Origin: Ochromonadaceae sp. CCMP2298
Lineage: Eukaryota > Sar > Synurophyceae > Ochromonadales > Ochromonadaceae
Assembly: GCA_026770595.1 (NCBI GenBank)
Contig: MU634342.1
Span: forward strand, 1-13,084
Length of the DNA: 13,084 nucleotides
Direction: 5' to 3'
Position 1 is the stretch's first letter; each line of letters opens with the position of its first letter. The notes under the pieces are model-generated. The model saw only the letters and a program-made list of their open reading frames with translations. It had not been told where the DNA came from and ran no database searches. Positions 1-6,725 of this stretch are shown in pieces. The translations under genes were made by a program, and so were the position numbers.

Positions 1-2180
1 CCCGCCGCCTTCTGCGCCGCCCTCCACCCCCTCAGCAGCGCCTGCTGCTCGCCGTCCCGCGCCGCCTGCTTTTCTGCCGCCTCCAATGCCCCCTCCACTG
101 CCTCCACGTCCGCTAGCACCTCCCGCAACCGCTGCTGCTGCGCCGACAAGCCCACGCCACCCGCGCCCCCCAGCCCCTGCATCCCCCGGGACCCACCATG
201 GCGTATGTGGTACGGCTCCACCGCTCCCGGGACGACGCTATAAAGCCCCCTCCCGTTCTCCAAAAACCGGCGCGCTTTTTCCGAAGTCGTGTCCCCTAAG
301 AGCGCCTTGGTGGCCACAGAGGTGGTAAAAAAGCGACATTTACCCTTCGAGTTTATGTTTTTCGTCTCCACTTTTCCGGTGAGATTGGTCATCAGCATGG
401 CGGAGGTGTAGAGCCTGGCGGGGTCGACGATATCGCTCAGGCCCTGGTGTACCAGGCGTCTGAGGCGCAGGTTCAGCAGGCGTGCGGACTCCTCTGTGTG
501 GTCGACCAGGAAAGGGGCGGATTCGTTGGTCACGTTGGTATCGGCGGTGCCTGGGCGGGAGTCGTCCTTCCCCTGTGTACCCATACCACCCATACGTGCG
601 GCGGCCTTGGCCAGTGCGCGTTTTCGCTCAAGTGCGTCTTTGTCAGGCAGGCCTGAGAACCATGGGTAGAGGGAGGTGAGGCAGTCATCGATCACAAAAT
701 GGCAGCAGGTAACCAGCGCCTGTCTGCCTGTAACAAGGTCTGCCCGTCGGCGTCCGACGCGTCGGAAGAGGGACATGATGCAAGTCTCGAGTTGCATGAA
801 AAGGTGCTCGCGCTCGGCGAGGGAGAGAGAGGCATCGGTGGCATCGGTTGCTAAGGATGTTTCGCCCAGCGCAGACACGTCTCCTTCCCCATTCTTCTCC
901 CAGTCCCCGACCCCGTCCCAAGCAGCATTTCCGTGCAGATCGAAGCCAACGCGCCGCCCGCCCTTCGCGCCCACACCCATGTTACCCATGTCATCGGCAG
1001 TGGTAGTCGTAGTCCCTATGCGGGTGCCCGTGGCCGGGGGGGACTCCCCCATGCCCCACCCCTTAAGACTGGCGGGGCTGAGGGGTCTGTTGGGACTTCC
1101 TGGACTACGGGGGCTGTGGGGGCTGTAGGGGCTGTGGGGACTGCCAGGACTACCAGAGCGGGGGCTGTAATCGTCTGTGGCGGTTCCAGTGTCCTCTGCT
1201 GCCAACAGCCCCTCATGAAACATTCGCTCTAAACCCACAGCAGACCTGTCTCTCGGCAGATTCAGGTCGATGTGCTCGCCTCCCATCTCACCCCCAACAC
1301 CCCCACCCCCTACACCCCCAACGCCCCCTGCACCCATGCGGGTGCCTCTGCCTTCCGGGTCATGCATGCGCTTCAGATTGGTGCTGTATCTCTCCTCGCT
1401 GCCACGGTCTAGATCGACCATCTCGAACTCACCTCCCCGCGTTCCCTGCAGGGCCTGCTTGGCCGCCGGCCTGAGCAGGGTCCAGTAGCAGAAGTGGACT
1501 AGAAGGCCATACAGCTGCATGCAGCCTGGGGACTTCAGCAGCCTCCGGATGGACTTGAAGAGCTGAAAGTCGTGCTTAACGCGCGGAAGATAGTCACCTA
1601 GGGAGGTGATGAAGAGCGCCACGGCGCGCTGCAGGTCCTCAGCCTGCAAAGCGGGGGGGCGCAGAAGGGCCTCGAATGTGTGCGCGATTGTGCGGTCCTG
1701 CAAGGCTAGGTGGCTGAGGGGCTCCAGAAGGTCGAGAGTGTGTACAGTGGCCCAGGACAGCTTGCGCCCACGCATAGTTGCCTCGTGCGCCTCGTCTGCG
1801 AGGCTGCGCAGGTCGACCTCGGCGTCTTTGGGCTTGGCGGAGGGGGCTTTCTTCTTACGAGTACGATTCTTCTTTTCTTTGTCCTTGTTCTCGCTAAGAA
1901 TGTCGTTCATATTGAATCCGCTGTCGCTCGCCTTCTCCGCCATACCCGGCACGATCACGATCTTGGACCTGGCCCACACGGGCATCACGAGCGCGTCCTT
2001 GATAGCCAGGTTGTTCAAAACGAACTCGATGTTCTCGCGAGTGGGATAGGCGCCGATGCTCTCCAGATACTTGTTCGCATACTCCTGCTGCATCACTTGA
2101 TTGATACCAGGCGGCAGGACGCGGTTTATTCCGCCCGCAATGGGCTTCAAGCTGATCTCAATCCCTTGGAGCTTGCTCAT
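1..2180 (-). CDS. Large protein of unknown function, C-terminus beyond window
   Basis: I do not recognise this family. The reverse strand is open without a stop from the ATG at 2180-2178 to the window edge (726 codons), and no intron is needed. An in-frame TAG lies at 2192-2190, four codons upstream, so this is the first possible ATG; it has A at -3. Residues 1-85 begin MSKLQGIEISLKPIAGG and look globular. A lysine/arginine patch follows at about 103-118. Residues 140-250 are predicted helical and rich in Leu, ending in an aromatic stretch (HFCYWTLLRP, about 229-238). A Gly/Val/Met linker lies at 282-304 and a Ser-Pro repeat at 339-373. A second helical block (about 445-505) contains LFRRVGRRR. 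The last 45 visible residues are Ala/Gln/Glu-rich and probably coiled coil. It is divergent with the DM10 gene, so a ciliary role is possible but only inferred from position. The reading frame is secure; the function is not. Confidence 0.8.
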   Translation of the reverse strand, partial: MSKLQGIEISLKPIAGGINRVLPPGINQVMQQEYANKYLESIGAYPTRENIEFVLNNLAIKDALVMPVWARSKIVIVPGMAEKASDSGFNMNDILSENKDKEKKNRTRKKKAPSAKPKDAEVDLRSLADEAHEATMRGRKLSWATVHTLDLLEPLSHLALQDRTIAHTFEALLRPPALQAEDLQRAVALFITSLGDYLPRVKHDFQLFKSIRRLLKSPGCMQLYGLLVHFCYWTLLRPAAKQALQGTRGGEFEMVDLDRGSEERYSTNLKRMHDPEGRGTRMGAGGVGGVGGGGVGGEMGGEHIDLNLPRDRSAVGLERMFHEGLLAAEDTGTATDDYSPRSGSPGSPHSPYSPHSPRSPGSPNRPLSPASLKGWGMGESPPATGTRIGTTTTTADDMGNMGVGAKGGRRVGFDLHGNAAWDGVGDWEKNGEGDVSALGETSLATDATDASLSLAEREHLFMQLETCIMSLFRRVGRRRADLVTGRQALVTCCHFVIDDCLTSLYPWFSGLPDKDALERKRALAKAAARMGGMGTQGKDDSRPGTADTNVTNESAPFLVDHTEESARLLNLRLRRLVHQGLSDIVDPARLYTSAMLMTNLTGKVETKNINSKGKCRFFTTSVATKALLGDTTSEKARRFLENGRGLYSVVPGAVEPYHIRHGGSRGMQGLGGAGGVGLSAQQQRLREVLADVEAVEGALEAAEKQAARDGEQQALLRGWRAAQKAA
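1063..1165 (-). repeat. 9-bp coding repeat giving Ser-Pro triplets
   Basis: On the plus strand a 9-bp unit close to GGGGCTGTG is repeated, clearest at 1108-1139 and more diverged on both sides. In the minus-strand gene it encodes successive S-P-x triplets such as SPGSPHSPYSPHSPRSPGSP. Such tracts are normally disordered, and each Ser-Pro is a possible site for proline-directed kinases. The repeat stays in frame, as expected for a tolerated coding minisatellite. Confidence 0.75.
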
Positions 2181-2617
2181 GGTCTCTGTCTATCGCATCA
2201 TGGAGAAGTGCTTGGATGTGACGCGCGGCTCTTGAAACCAGCGGCTATTTCTTGCGCGGCCAGCGACAGACCTATCCCAGGCTTTTCAACCACTTCCTCG
2301 AGCGAAGGGTCTGAGGTTGGCCTCAATGTGGCCTTGGGAGGAAGAGAGGGTGCCAACAATGGTCCAGTTTATTCCTCTTGCAGCCTGTTCCAACCTGTTT
2401 TTTATCCGAAAAAAGGCTATTTCGGACACTCTCCAGATTGAGCCGTTTCATGTTGCCTTTTCAGCGACGACAAGAAAATCCCCCCCAAACTCCTGCTGGA
2501 TCGAACTGCTGACATGTATCCCTGGTATCCTCTCGGCTTGCTGCTCCACTTTGACGAACCCCTGGGCCGATCTGAGGGCGCTCCGTTAAATCCGTTCTCA
2601 CTCTTGACAGTGGGATC
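2181..2617. promoter_or_regulatory. Divergent intergenic region, likely shared promoter
   Basis: These 437 bp separate the start codons of the unknown minus-strand gene and the DM10 gene, so both promoters and 5' UTRs must lie here unless an upstream exon exists. I see no convincing TATA box and no credible gene of its own. The clearest element is the inverted repeat near 2405-2426. The reading frames that cross this stretch are extensions of antisense frames. Confidence 0.6.
2405..2426. promoter_or_regulatory. Perfect 7-bp inverted repeat, candidate promoter element
   Basis: TCCGAAA (2405-2411) and TTTCGGA (2420-2426) are perfect inverted copies around an 8-nt spacer. The left arm runs into A6GG (2409-2416). 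It lies 192-213 bp upstream of the DM10 ATG and about 225-246 bp upstream of the divergent ATG. It could be a transcription-factor site or a hairpin in a 5' UTR. A related arrangement occurs in the other divergent promoter at 6378-6405. Confidence 0.35.
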
Positions 2618-4587
2618 ATGTCGCTTTATACAGGCAGCGTCGAAAATAACTTCCTGCCGAACCTGCCTGGGTTCCGCCCGAAGCCGCCAGCCTCGGGGAA
2701 GAAGTTTCATTTCTTCAAGATAGTAAATGGCGCGGTTATCGAGAAGGACGGGATGCATGGTACGCTACCAGTCGGGAATGGCGAAATGATGGATGACGCG
2801 TCGGTCAATAGCATTGGCAACACGAACGCTACGCTGAGCAAGCGCGTGCGCACCGATTTGGGCGGCCTGACCCTCACCTTCCAAGCCTACTTCGAGATGA
2901 CGCGGGTGGAGAACAGCTCTGCCTCGGGGCAGGTCCGCAAGTGCAACCTATATTTCTTCGTGGAGGATGGGACGCTCAAGGTTGTGGAGAAGCCGCAGCT
3001 CAACAGCGGGGTGTCGCAGGGTACACTGGTGCGGCGAGCTGTGATCCCCAAGGAGGACGGCACCCCCGTCACCGTGGCTGACCTGGTCGTGGGCCAGGAT
3101 CTGGTCCTGTACGGCAGGATTTTCAAGTGAGTGCATCTTGCTCTTGGATACTCCCTTTAAACTACTTTGCCTGACGTCTTTCCTGAAATTTTCCCCCACT
3201 CCCGACTTCCTGCCCACCGTCTCCTGCATTCCCCATTACTCCCCGAAGACTGGTCGACTGCGACACCCAGACGCGCGAATACCTTTTGACGAACTATTAC
3301 CAGGAGACAAACTCCATCGCCATACCCAGAGACACGTACGGGGAGTACAGGCAGTCACTGCAGCCCCTGCACGAAGAATCCTCCTGGGCGAAGTTCCATT
3401 CCAAGAAGAACGAGAACAAGACCTTCATCGAGGCGAAACTGGGACACTACGTGGACAACCAAGGTCGTGAGGGCTTCATCCGCTATGGCAACCGGCAAAT
3501 GCACTTCAAGTGCCTGTGGGACAACACGGGACAGCTTTACGGAGACGTGTTGGAGTTCGCCCTCAACTACTACCTCTGCGACGACACAGTAGAGATCACC
3601 TCCGTCTCCGACCCCAACAAGAAGGAGCAGATGCCCGCCAAGCTGCTAAAGCGCTCCCGTCTTCCTAAGAACTTCGCCACGAACATGATCCTCGGAGAGC
3701 GCCCCACCTCTGCTAACTTCTTCCACTGGTCTGACATCGCCATAGGTATGCGACTAGAGGTATACGGGCGCAAATTGCGCGTAATCGACGCGGATCGGAT
3801 GACGCGCGACTTCTACGAGAGCTTCGAGTTTCCCCTTGGACAGTCCATCGTCATCCCCAAGATGGCGGTGGTCGTGCACGAGAGGGAGATCCCCCCCCCG
3901 ACGGGCTTCGGCTCTGAGGAGGACTCTCTGCGGTCCGTCTCGGGCTCTCTGATGCCTGGCCCTATGCCGATGAAGAAGCTGGGCGAGTCCAAGGTGCTCT
4001 CCTTCTTCTGCAGCCTGCTCTCCGGTGGGCCCGACGATACCGCTCGTCGCTTCGTTATCTCCTACTACCTGCTCGACAACACGTTGAAGATAGTCGAGCC
4101 TCCCGTGCGCAACTCAGGCTTCGTTGGGGGGGTCTTCTTGTCCCGCAGGGAGATAAAGAAGGCTGACAAGACGCCCTTTACTGAAAGGGACTTGCACGTG
4201 GGCGCTAAGGTGCACATTCTTATGCACCGGTTCGACCTACTGGATGCGAACGAAGGCACCCTGAGGTGGATGGAGGACAAACTGCTCCCCCGCTCTAACT
4301 TCCACCATATCGTGGACAAGCTGCGGCCAACCCTGCTGGAGCCTGCTATCAGCGGGGAGCTCTTGGAGCAGTTTAGGTCCCTGGAGCAGCCCGAGCTTCC
4401 CGGGCGCTCTACCAAGGAGGCCGCTACGGAGCTCTTCACTCGTTACGGGCTGATGAACGACTCGCCCGAGGGGCTGGTGGAGCAAGATGTGCGTACGATC
4501 AGCCGCCTGCACATGAACCGAGAGGCGCACTTCGGGTACGAGACTTTGGTGGAGCAGATCGTGCGCCCCACGAACGAGTACGAGTAG
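2618..4587 (+). CDS. Triple DM10-domain protein, EFHC1/Rib72-like (two exons)
   Basis: Exons 2618-3126 and 3249-4587 join in phase 2 to give 615 residues ending at TAG 4585-4587. The ATG has A at -3 and opens with MSLYTGSVENNFLPNLPGF. Three DM10 domains are visible at about residues 84-190, 246-354 and 418-512. Each has the family's Y-F/Y-L-x-D-x-T-L-x-[IV] strand (NLYFFVEDGTLKVVE, NYYLCDDTVEITS, SYYLLDNTLKIVE). The first and second close with a GR[IK] strand and an [VI]-[DI]-x-D segment (GRIF-KLVDCD, GRKLRVIDAD), the third with FDLLDANE. The splice restores the LVDCDTQTREYL segment expected after the first domain. Size and domain number match EFHC1/EFHC2 and Rib72, which are microtubule inner proteins of ciliary doublets. 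Residues 540-615 are helical but show no canonical EF-hand loop, unlike the family's usual C-terminus. I cannot separate EFHC1 from EFHC2 or Rib72 orthology. The family call is firm; the axonemal role is inferred from the family. Confidence 0.93.
3127..3248 (+). other. Intron of the DM10 gene (122 nt, phase 2)
   Basis: The donor is TTCAA|GTGAGTGC and the acceptor CCCCGAAG|ACTGG. The intron is pyrimidine-rich. Reading through it gives an immediate TGA. Splicing completes an AA|A lysine codon and continues with LVDCD, which fits the DM10 family and the downstream reading frame. Confidence 0.88.
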
Positions 4588-4704
4588 ACGAGTGGATGAA
4601 TGGAGGTCGGACAAACGATGTACAAAATAGGGCGGAGGGTAGTCTACCTAGTGTAGTATGTCCCAGCTCAGATTCAATTTGGAGCATACGGGGCCCCCTG
4701 CGGG

Positions 4705-4730
4705 TTGTGCCGGATTGATTCCTGGCACAA
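4705..4730 (+). other. Stem-loop in the DM10 3' flank
   Basis: TTGTGCC (4705-4711) pairs perfectly with GGCACAA (4724-4730). The stem extends by GG/CC (4712-4713 with 4721-4722) across a bulged T, leaving a 7-nt ATTGATT loop. It lies 118 nt past the stop codon and could be a structured 3' UTR element. No known RNA family is recognised. Confidence 0.4.
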
Positions 4731-4843
4731 GGACTCCGCATCAAGGGTTGTTGTATTACTTTTGTTGTACTTGATAGACGCACGTAGGTATTAAGGTCTG
4801 AAGGTGCATTTTAGTTGGAATTATGTAAGACCTGATCACTGCC

Positions 4844-4849
4844 ATTAAA
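4844..4849 (+). terminator. Candidate poly(A) signal ATTAAA for the DM10 gene
   Basis: ATTAAA, a common AATAAA variant in other eukaryotes, occurs 257 nt past the DM10 stop. Poly(A) signals in protists often differ from this, so this is a weak call. Confidence 0.25.
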
Positions 4850-5011
4850 ACTTAAATGGAAACTTCGCAACGAATCTTAACTTATCAAATTATTTCTGGT
4901 GCCAAATTCTTTCTGTTCCCTCTACTCCTTGCTACCCTACTCCGAATCGTACACGAATCGAAGAATACGAGCCCTCACCAGCCTTCGAAACTTCCGCTTC
5001 ACTGTAGCCGC

Positions 5012-5017
5012 TTTATT
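5012..5017 (-). terminator. Candidate poly(A) signal AATAAA for the calmodulin-like gene
   Basis: TTTATT on plus reads AATAAA on minus, about 190 nt past the stop codon at 5209-5207. It is followed on plus by an alternating TATATATA run (5018-5024 region). A weak call for the same reason as its plus-strand counterpart. Confidence 0.3.
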
Positions 5018-5050
5018 ATATATACAATACCCAGTATCGCTTATCGAGTC

Positions 5051-5085
5051 TCCACTGTCCACTATCCACTATCCACTATCCACCA
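5051..5085. repeat. 7-bp tandem repeat TCCACTA, five units
   Basis: Five head-to-tail units begin at 5051, 5058, 5065, 5072 and 5079. The three central units are exact; the first ends in G and the last reads TCCACCA. It lies in the convergent intergenic region, most likely within the minus-strand 3' flank. Confidence 0.85.
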
Positions 5086-5142
5086 AACAATATCCGATTT
5101 CCAGTTTCCGATCTGCGGCATCCATTATACGTTATGCATAGC

Positions 5143-5190
5143 AGTACGGAGGTATGGCGGTACGGCGGTACGGTGGAACGGTGGAATGGC
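5143..5190. repeat. 8-bp tandem repeat GGTACGGY, about six units
   Basis: Units begin at 5143 (AGTACGGA), 5151, 5159, 5167, 5175 and 5183, varying around GGTACGGC/T and GGAACGGT. The array ends 16 bp from the stop codon of the minus-strand calmodulin-like gene, so it would sit at the very start of that mRNA's 3' UTR. Confidence 0.85.
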
Positions 5191-5206
5191 AGTATTGTAT
5201 TCCTGC

Positions 5207-6175
5207 TTACTTCTTCTTGTCTTTGCTGCGTATGGCCTCGACGCCCACCGAGTCCGTCCACCACTCCAGGAAGAGCGGCAGGGACACAGCGCTGCCCAGG
5301 TCCCGAAAGCACACGTCCAGCTCCTGCGGGGAGAGGTGGTGGCCCAGCGCCATGAGCAGCAGGTCGAAGTCGTCCTTTGACAGGTTACCACTCTTCGCGC
5401 GGTCGGCCTTGTTGAACATGATGGTGAGCTCGACCCGCTGCAGCATGAGCACCTCGTTGTCCGCAGCCGTGTCGGGCATGACCTCCTCGTCCTTCGCAGA
5501 GGCGACGTGCGACACGTGTTGGCCGAAGTCGGCCTCCACTGCGGGATAGAACATGGCTGTGTTGATGAAGGTCATGTACTCGATGGTGCCCTCGCTGCCC
5601 AGGTCGTACCGCGCGAACAGCGCTGTGTTCTGCATCTCCGAGAACTGGAAGCCCAGGAACTCCAGTGCGCGCGTGAAGCCCTCGATGGAAATGCGCAGGC
5701 TCACCTCGCGGTCAAAGAACTTGAACGCCTTGCGCACCTGGAAGGGGCTGGAGGTGGCGTAGGATCGCTGGAAGAGCTTGTCCTTCATCACGCGCTCGAG
5801 GCGGTTGATCTCGAACTCGCCCACCTTCTTGGCCGCATCTGTGTACTCCCTAATCCGTAATGCACGGCTCTTGTTCTTACTGGGGGACTCAATGGCCATC
5901 TTGTCCTCAACGGGAATTCTGTAGGTGGCGGAGAGGATGGACTCGTTGAAGGCGATTCTGTCGTCGCCCAGGTTCAGGCTGGAGAAGTTGGACAGCCCGT
6001 GCTGCAGCTGGATGGGACGTTCGTCGTCCGTCGTGCTGGCCTTATAGTAGTCGCTAATGCTGGGGTACTTCCTGGTCTGGTTCTGCACGTCAGGGTCCAT
6101 CTCCATGCTGAAGGCCATCGAGGCATAACCCGAGCCCACAGAGGCATTGTCCTCGATCGAGCCTTTGATCGACAT
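5207..6175 (-). CDS. Calmodulin-like protein with four EF-hand units
   Basis: The intronless frame encodes 322 residues, from ATG at 6175-6173 (A at -3) to TAA at 5209-5207. The frame is open further upstream but has no ATG there, so 6175 is the start. Residues 1-110 are Ser-rich and probably disordered. Residues 110-312 form two EF-hand pairs separated by a linker. Unit 1 loop starts at D155 (DREVSLRISIEG, Gly at position 12). Unit 2 starts at D191 (DLGSEGTIEYMT, Thr at 12). Unit 3 starts at D258 (DRAKSGNLSKDD) and keeps acidic or polar ligands at 1, 5 and 12 and Gly at 6. Unit 4 (FRDLGSAVSLPLFLEWW) is eroded. At most one site looks fit for calcium. The C-terminus is lysine-rich (SKDKKK). 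It is convergent with the DM10 gene and divergent with the giant EF-hand gene. A structural axonemal role is plausible but inferred only from context. Confidence 0.88.
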   Translation of the reverse strand: MSIKGSIEDNASVGSGYASMAFSMEMDPDVQNQTRKYPSISDYYKASTTDDERPIQLQHGLSNFSSLNLGDDRIAFNESILSATYRIPVEDKMAIESPSKNKSRALRIREYTDAAKKVGEFEINRLERVMKDKLFQRSYATSSPFQVRKAFKFFDREVSLRISIEGFTRALEFLGFQFSEMQNTALFARYDLGSEGTIEYMTFINTAMFYPAVEADFGQHVSHVASAKDEEVMPDTAADNEVLMLQRVELTIMFNKADRAKSGNLSKDDFDLLLMALGHHLSPQELDVCFRDLGSAVSLPLFLEWWTDSVGVEAIRSKDKKK

Positions 6176-6377
6176 ATTTCTATCTATCTGCGCAAAATCC
6201 GCGGGAACTATACTGGTCAGCTCGAGGTAGAGATTTTGAACGTTCCTAACCCAAAAATCTACAGCAGACTGGCCCAAAGAATGAACAGATGAACAGATTA
6301 CCCTCGGGAGGGCAAAGGAGGGAGGGTGGAAGGGCACGAAGATGATCTCATGATAGCTTATTCTCTATCGGTTGACG

Positions 6378-6405
6378 AAACGGCTAGCCAAAAAAGGTCC
6401 CGGTT
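6378..6405. promoter_or_regulatory. Palindromic A6GG element in the second divergent promoter
   Basis: AAACGG (from 6378) and CCGGTTT (ending 6406) form inverted arms with one bulged base. Between them lie the perfect palindrome GGCTAGCC (6382-6389) and A6GG (6390-6397). The composition resembles the inverted repeat at 2405-2426, which also combines A6GG, GGCTA and TTTCG. Function is unknown. Confidence 0.3.
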
Positions 6406-6462
6406 TTATCTTCTCCCACTTCCAAGACACCTAAACTGTATTAAATCCCAATTTTTATTTTG

Positions 6463-6577
6463 GTAAATATGTGTATCGAGGAATGGCGTCCTCTGACTGC
6501 AAAGTACCCTGTTGCGAAGCCCTTTCAAGTGTTGCGAGATATTTTCCAATTTTTTAACGGTCCAATTTTTTCCTCAG
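6463..6577 (+). other. Possible 5' UTR intron of the giant EF-hand gene
   Basis: G|GTAAATATG at 6463 is a fair donor. CCAATTTTTTCCTCAG|C ending at 6577 is a good pyrimidine tract plus acceptor. The 115-nt length matches the confirmed introns here. If real, the two nearest CCAATTTTTT copies (6546-6555 and 6562-6571) are part of the acceptor tract rather than CCAAT boxes. Without transcript data this remains a guess. Confidence 0.3.
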
Positions 6578-6725
6578 CTTGTGACGAGAGATGGTCACCT
6601 TTCTTTCAGAGTGGGAGGGCTGCAGGCGACTGAAGCTCGCATTCTTTTCAAGCTCTGGTCGGGCTGGATTCCGGCATTCAATCTGCGTCTCTCGTTCGCG
6701 TGGGGTGCGAGACGCGTGCGCAGTC

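Larger units (their letters stand above)
4588..5206. other. Convergent intergenic region (3' flanks of two genes)
   Basis: This stretch lies between the stop codons of the DM10 gene (plus) and the calmodulin-like gene (minus) and should hold both 3' UTRs and terminators. It is AT-richer than the genes. It contains a stem-loop (4705-4730), a GGGGCCCC palindrome (4690-4697), ATTAAA on plus (4844), TTTATT (AATAAA on minus, 5012), and two short tandem arrays (5051-5085 and 5143-5190). The open frames crossing it are made by the simple repeats and are not credible genes. Confidence 0.6.
6176..6725. promoter_or_regulatory. Divergent intergenic region of the two EF-hand genes
   Basis: This region lies between the minus-strand ATG at 6175 and the plus-strand ATG at 6726. 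It contains an imperfect inverted repeat around A6GG (6378-6405), three CCAATTTTT copies (6448, 6546, 6562) and a possible 5' UTR intron (6463-6577). If translation of the plus-strand gene starts at 6591 instead, only 415 bp remain as promoter. No independent gene is seen. Confidence 0.55.

Noticed and set aside
676-1128. A 150-codon plus-strand open frame rich in Arg, Pro and Ser
   Set aside because: It is the antisense shadow of the Ser-Pro and Gly-rich part of the minus-strand gene, caused by GC-rich codons.
1710-2441. A 243-codon plus-strand open frame
   Set aside because: It lies mostly antisense to the unknown minus-strand gene, opens at GTG rather than ATG, has shadow-like composition and runs into the promoter region. 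The minus frame is far longer and better formed.
4856-5380. A 174-codon plus-strand open frame across the convergent region
   Set aside because: It is built from simple repeats and the antisense of the calmodulin-like gene 3' end, with no domain or codon signature.
6176-6337. 54-codon N-terminal extension of the calmodulin-like protein
   Set aside because: The frame is open but only GTG could start it. ATG 6175 with A at -3 is the ordinary eukaryotic choice.
6546-6571. Paired CCAAT boxes of the giant gene's promoter
   Set aside because: The two CCAATTTTTT copies lead directly into CCTCAG and may be an acceptor pyrimidine tract, so a CCAAT-box call is not safe.
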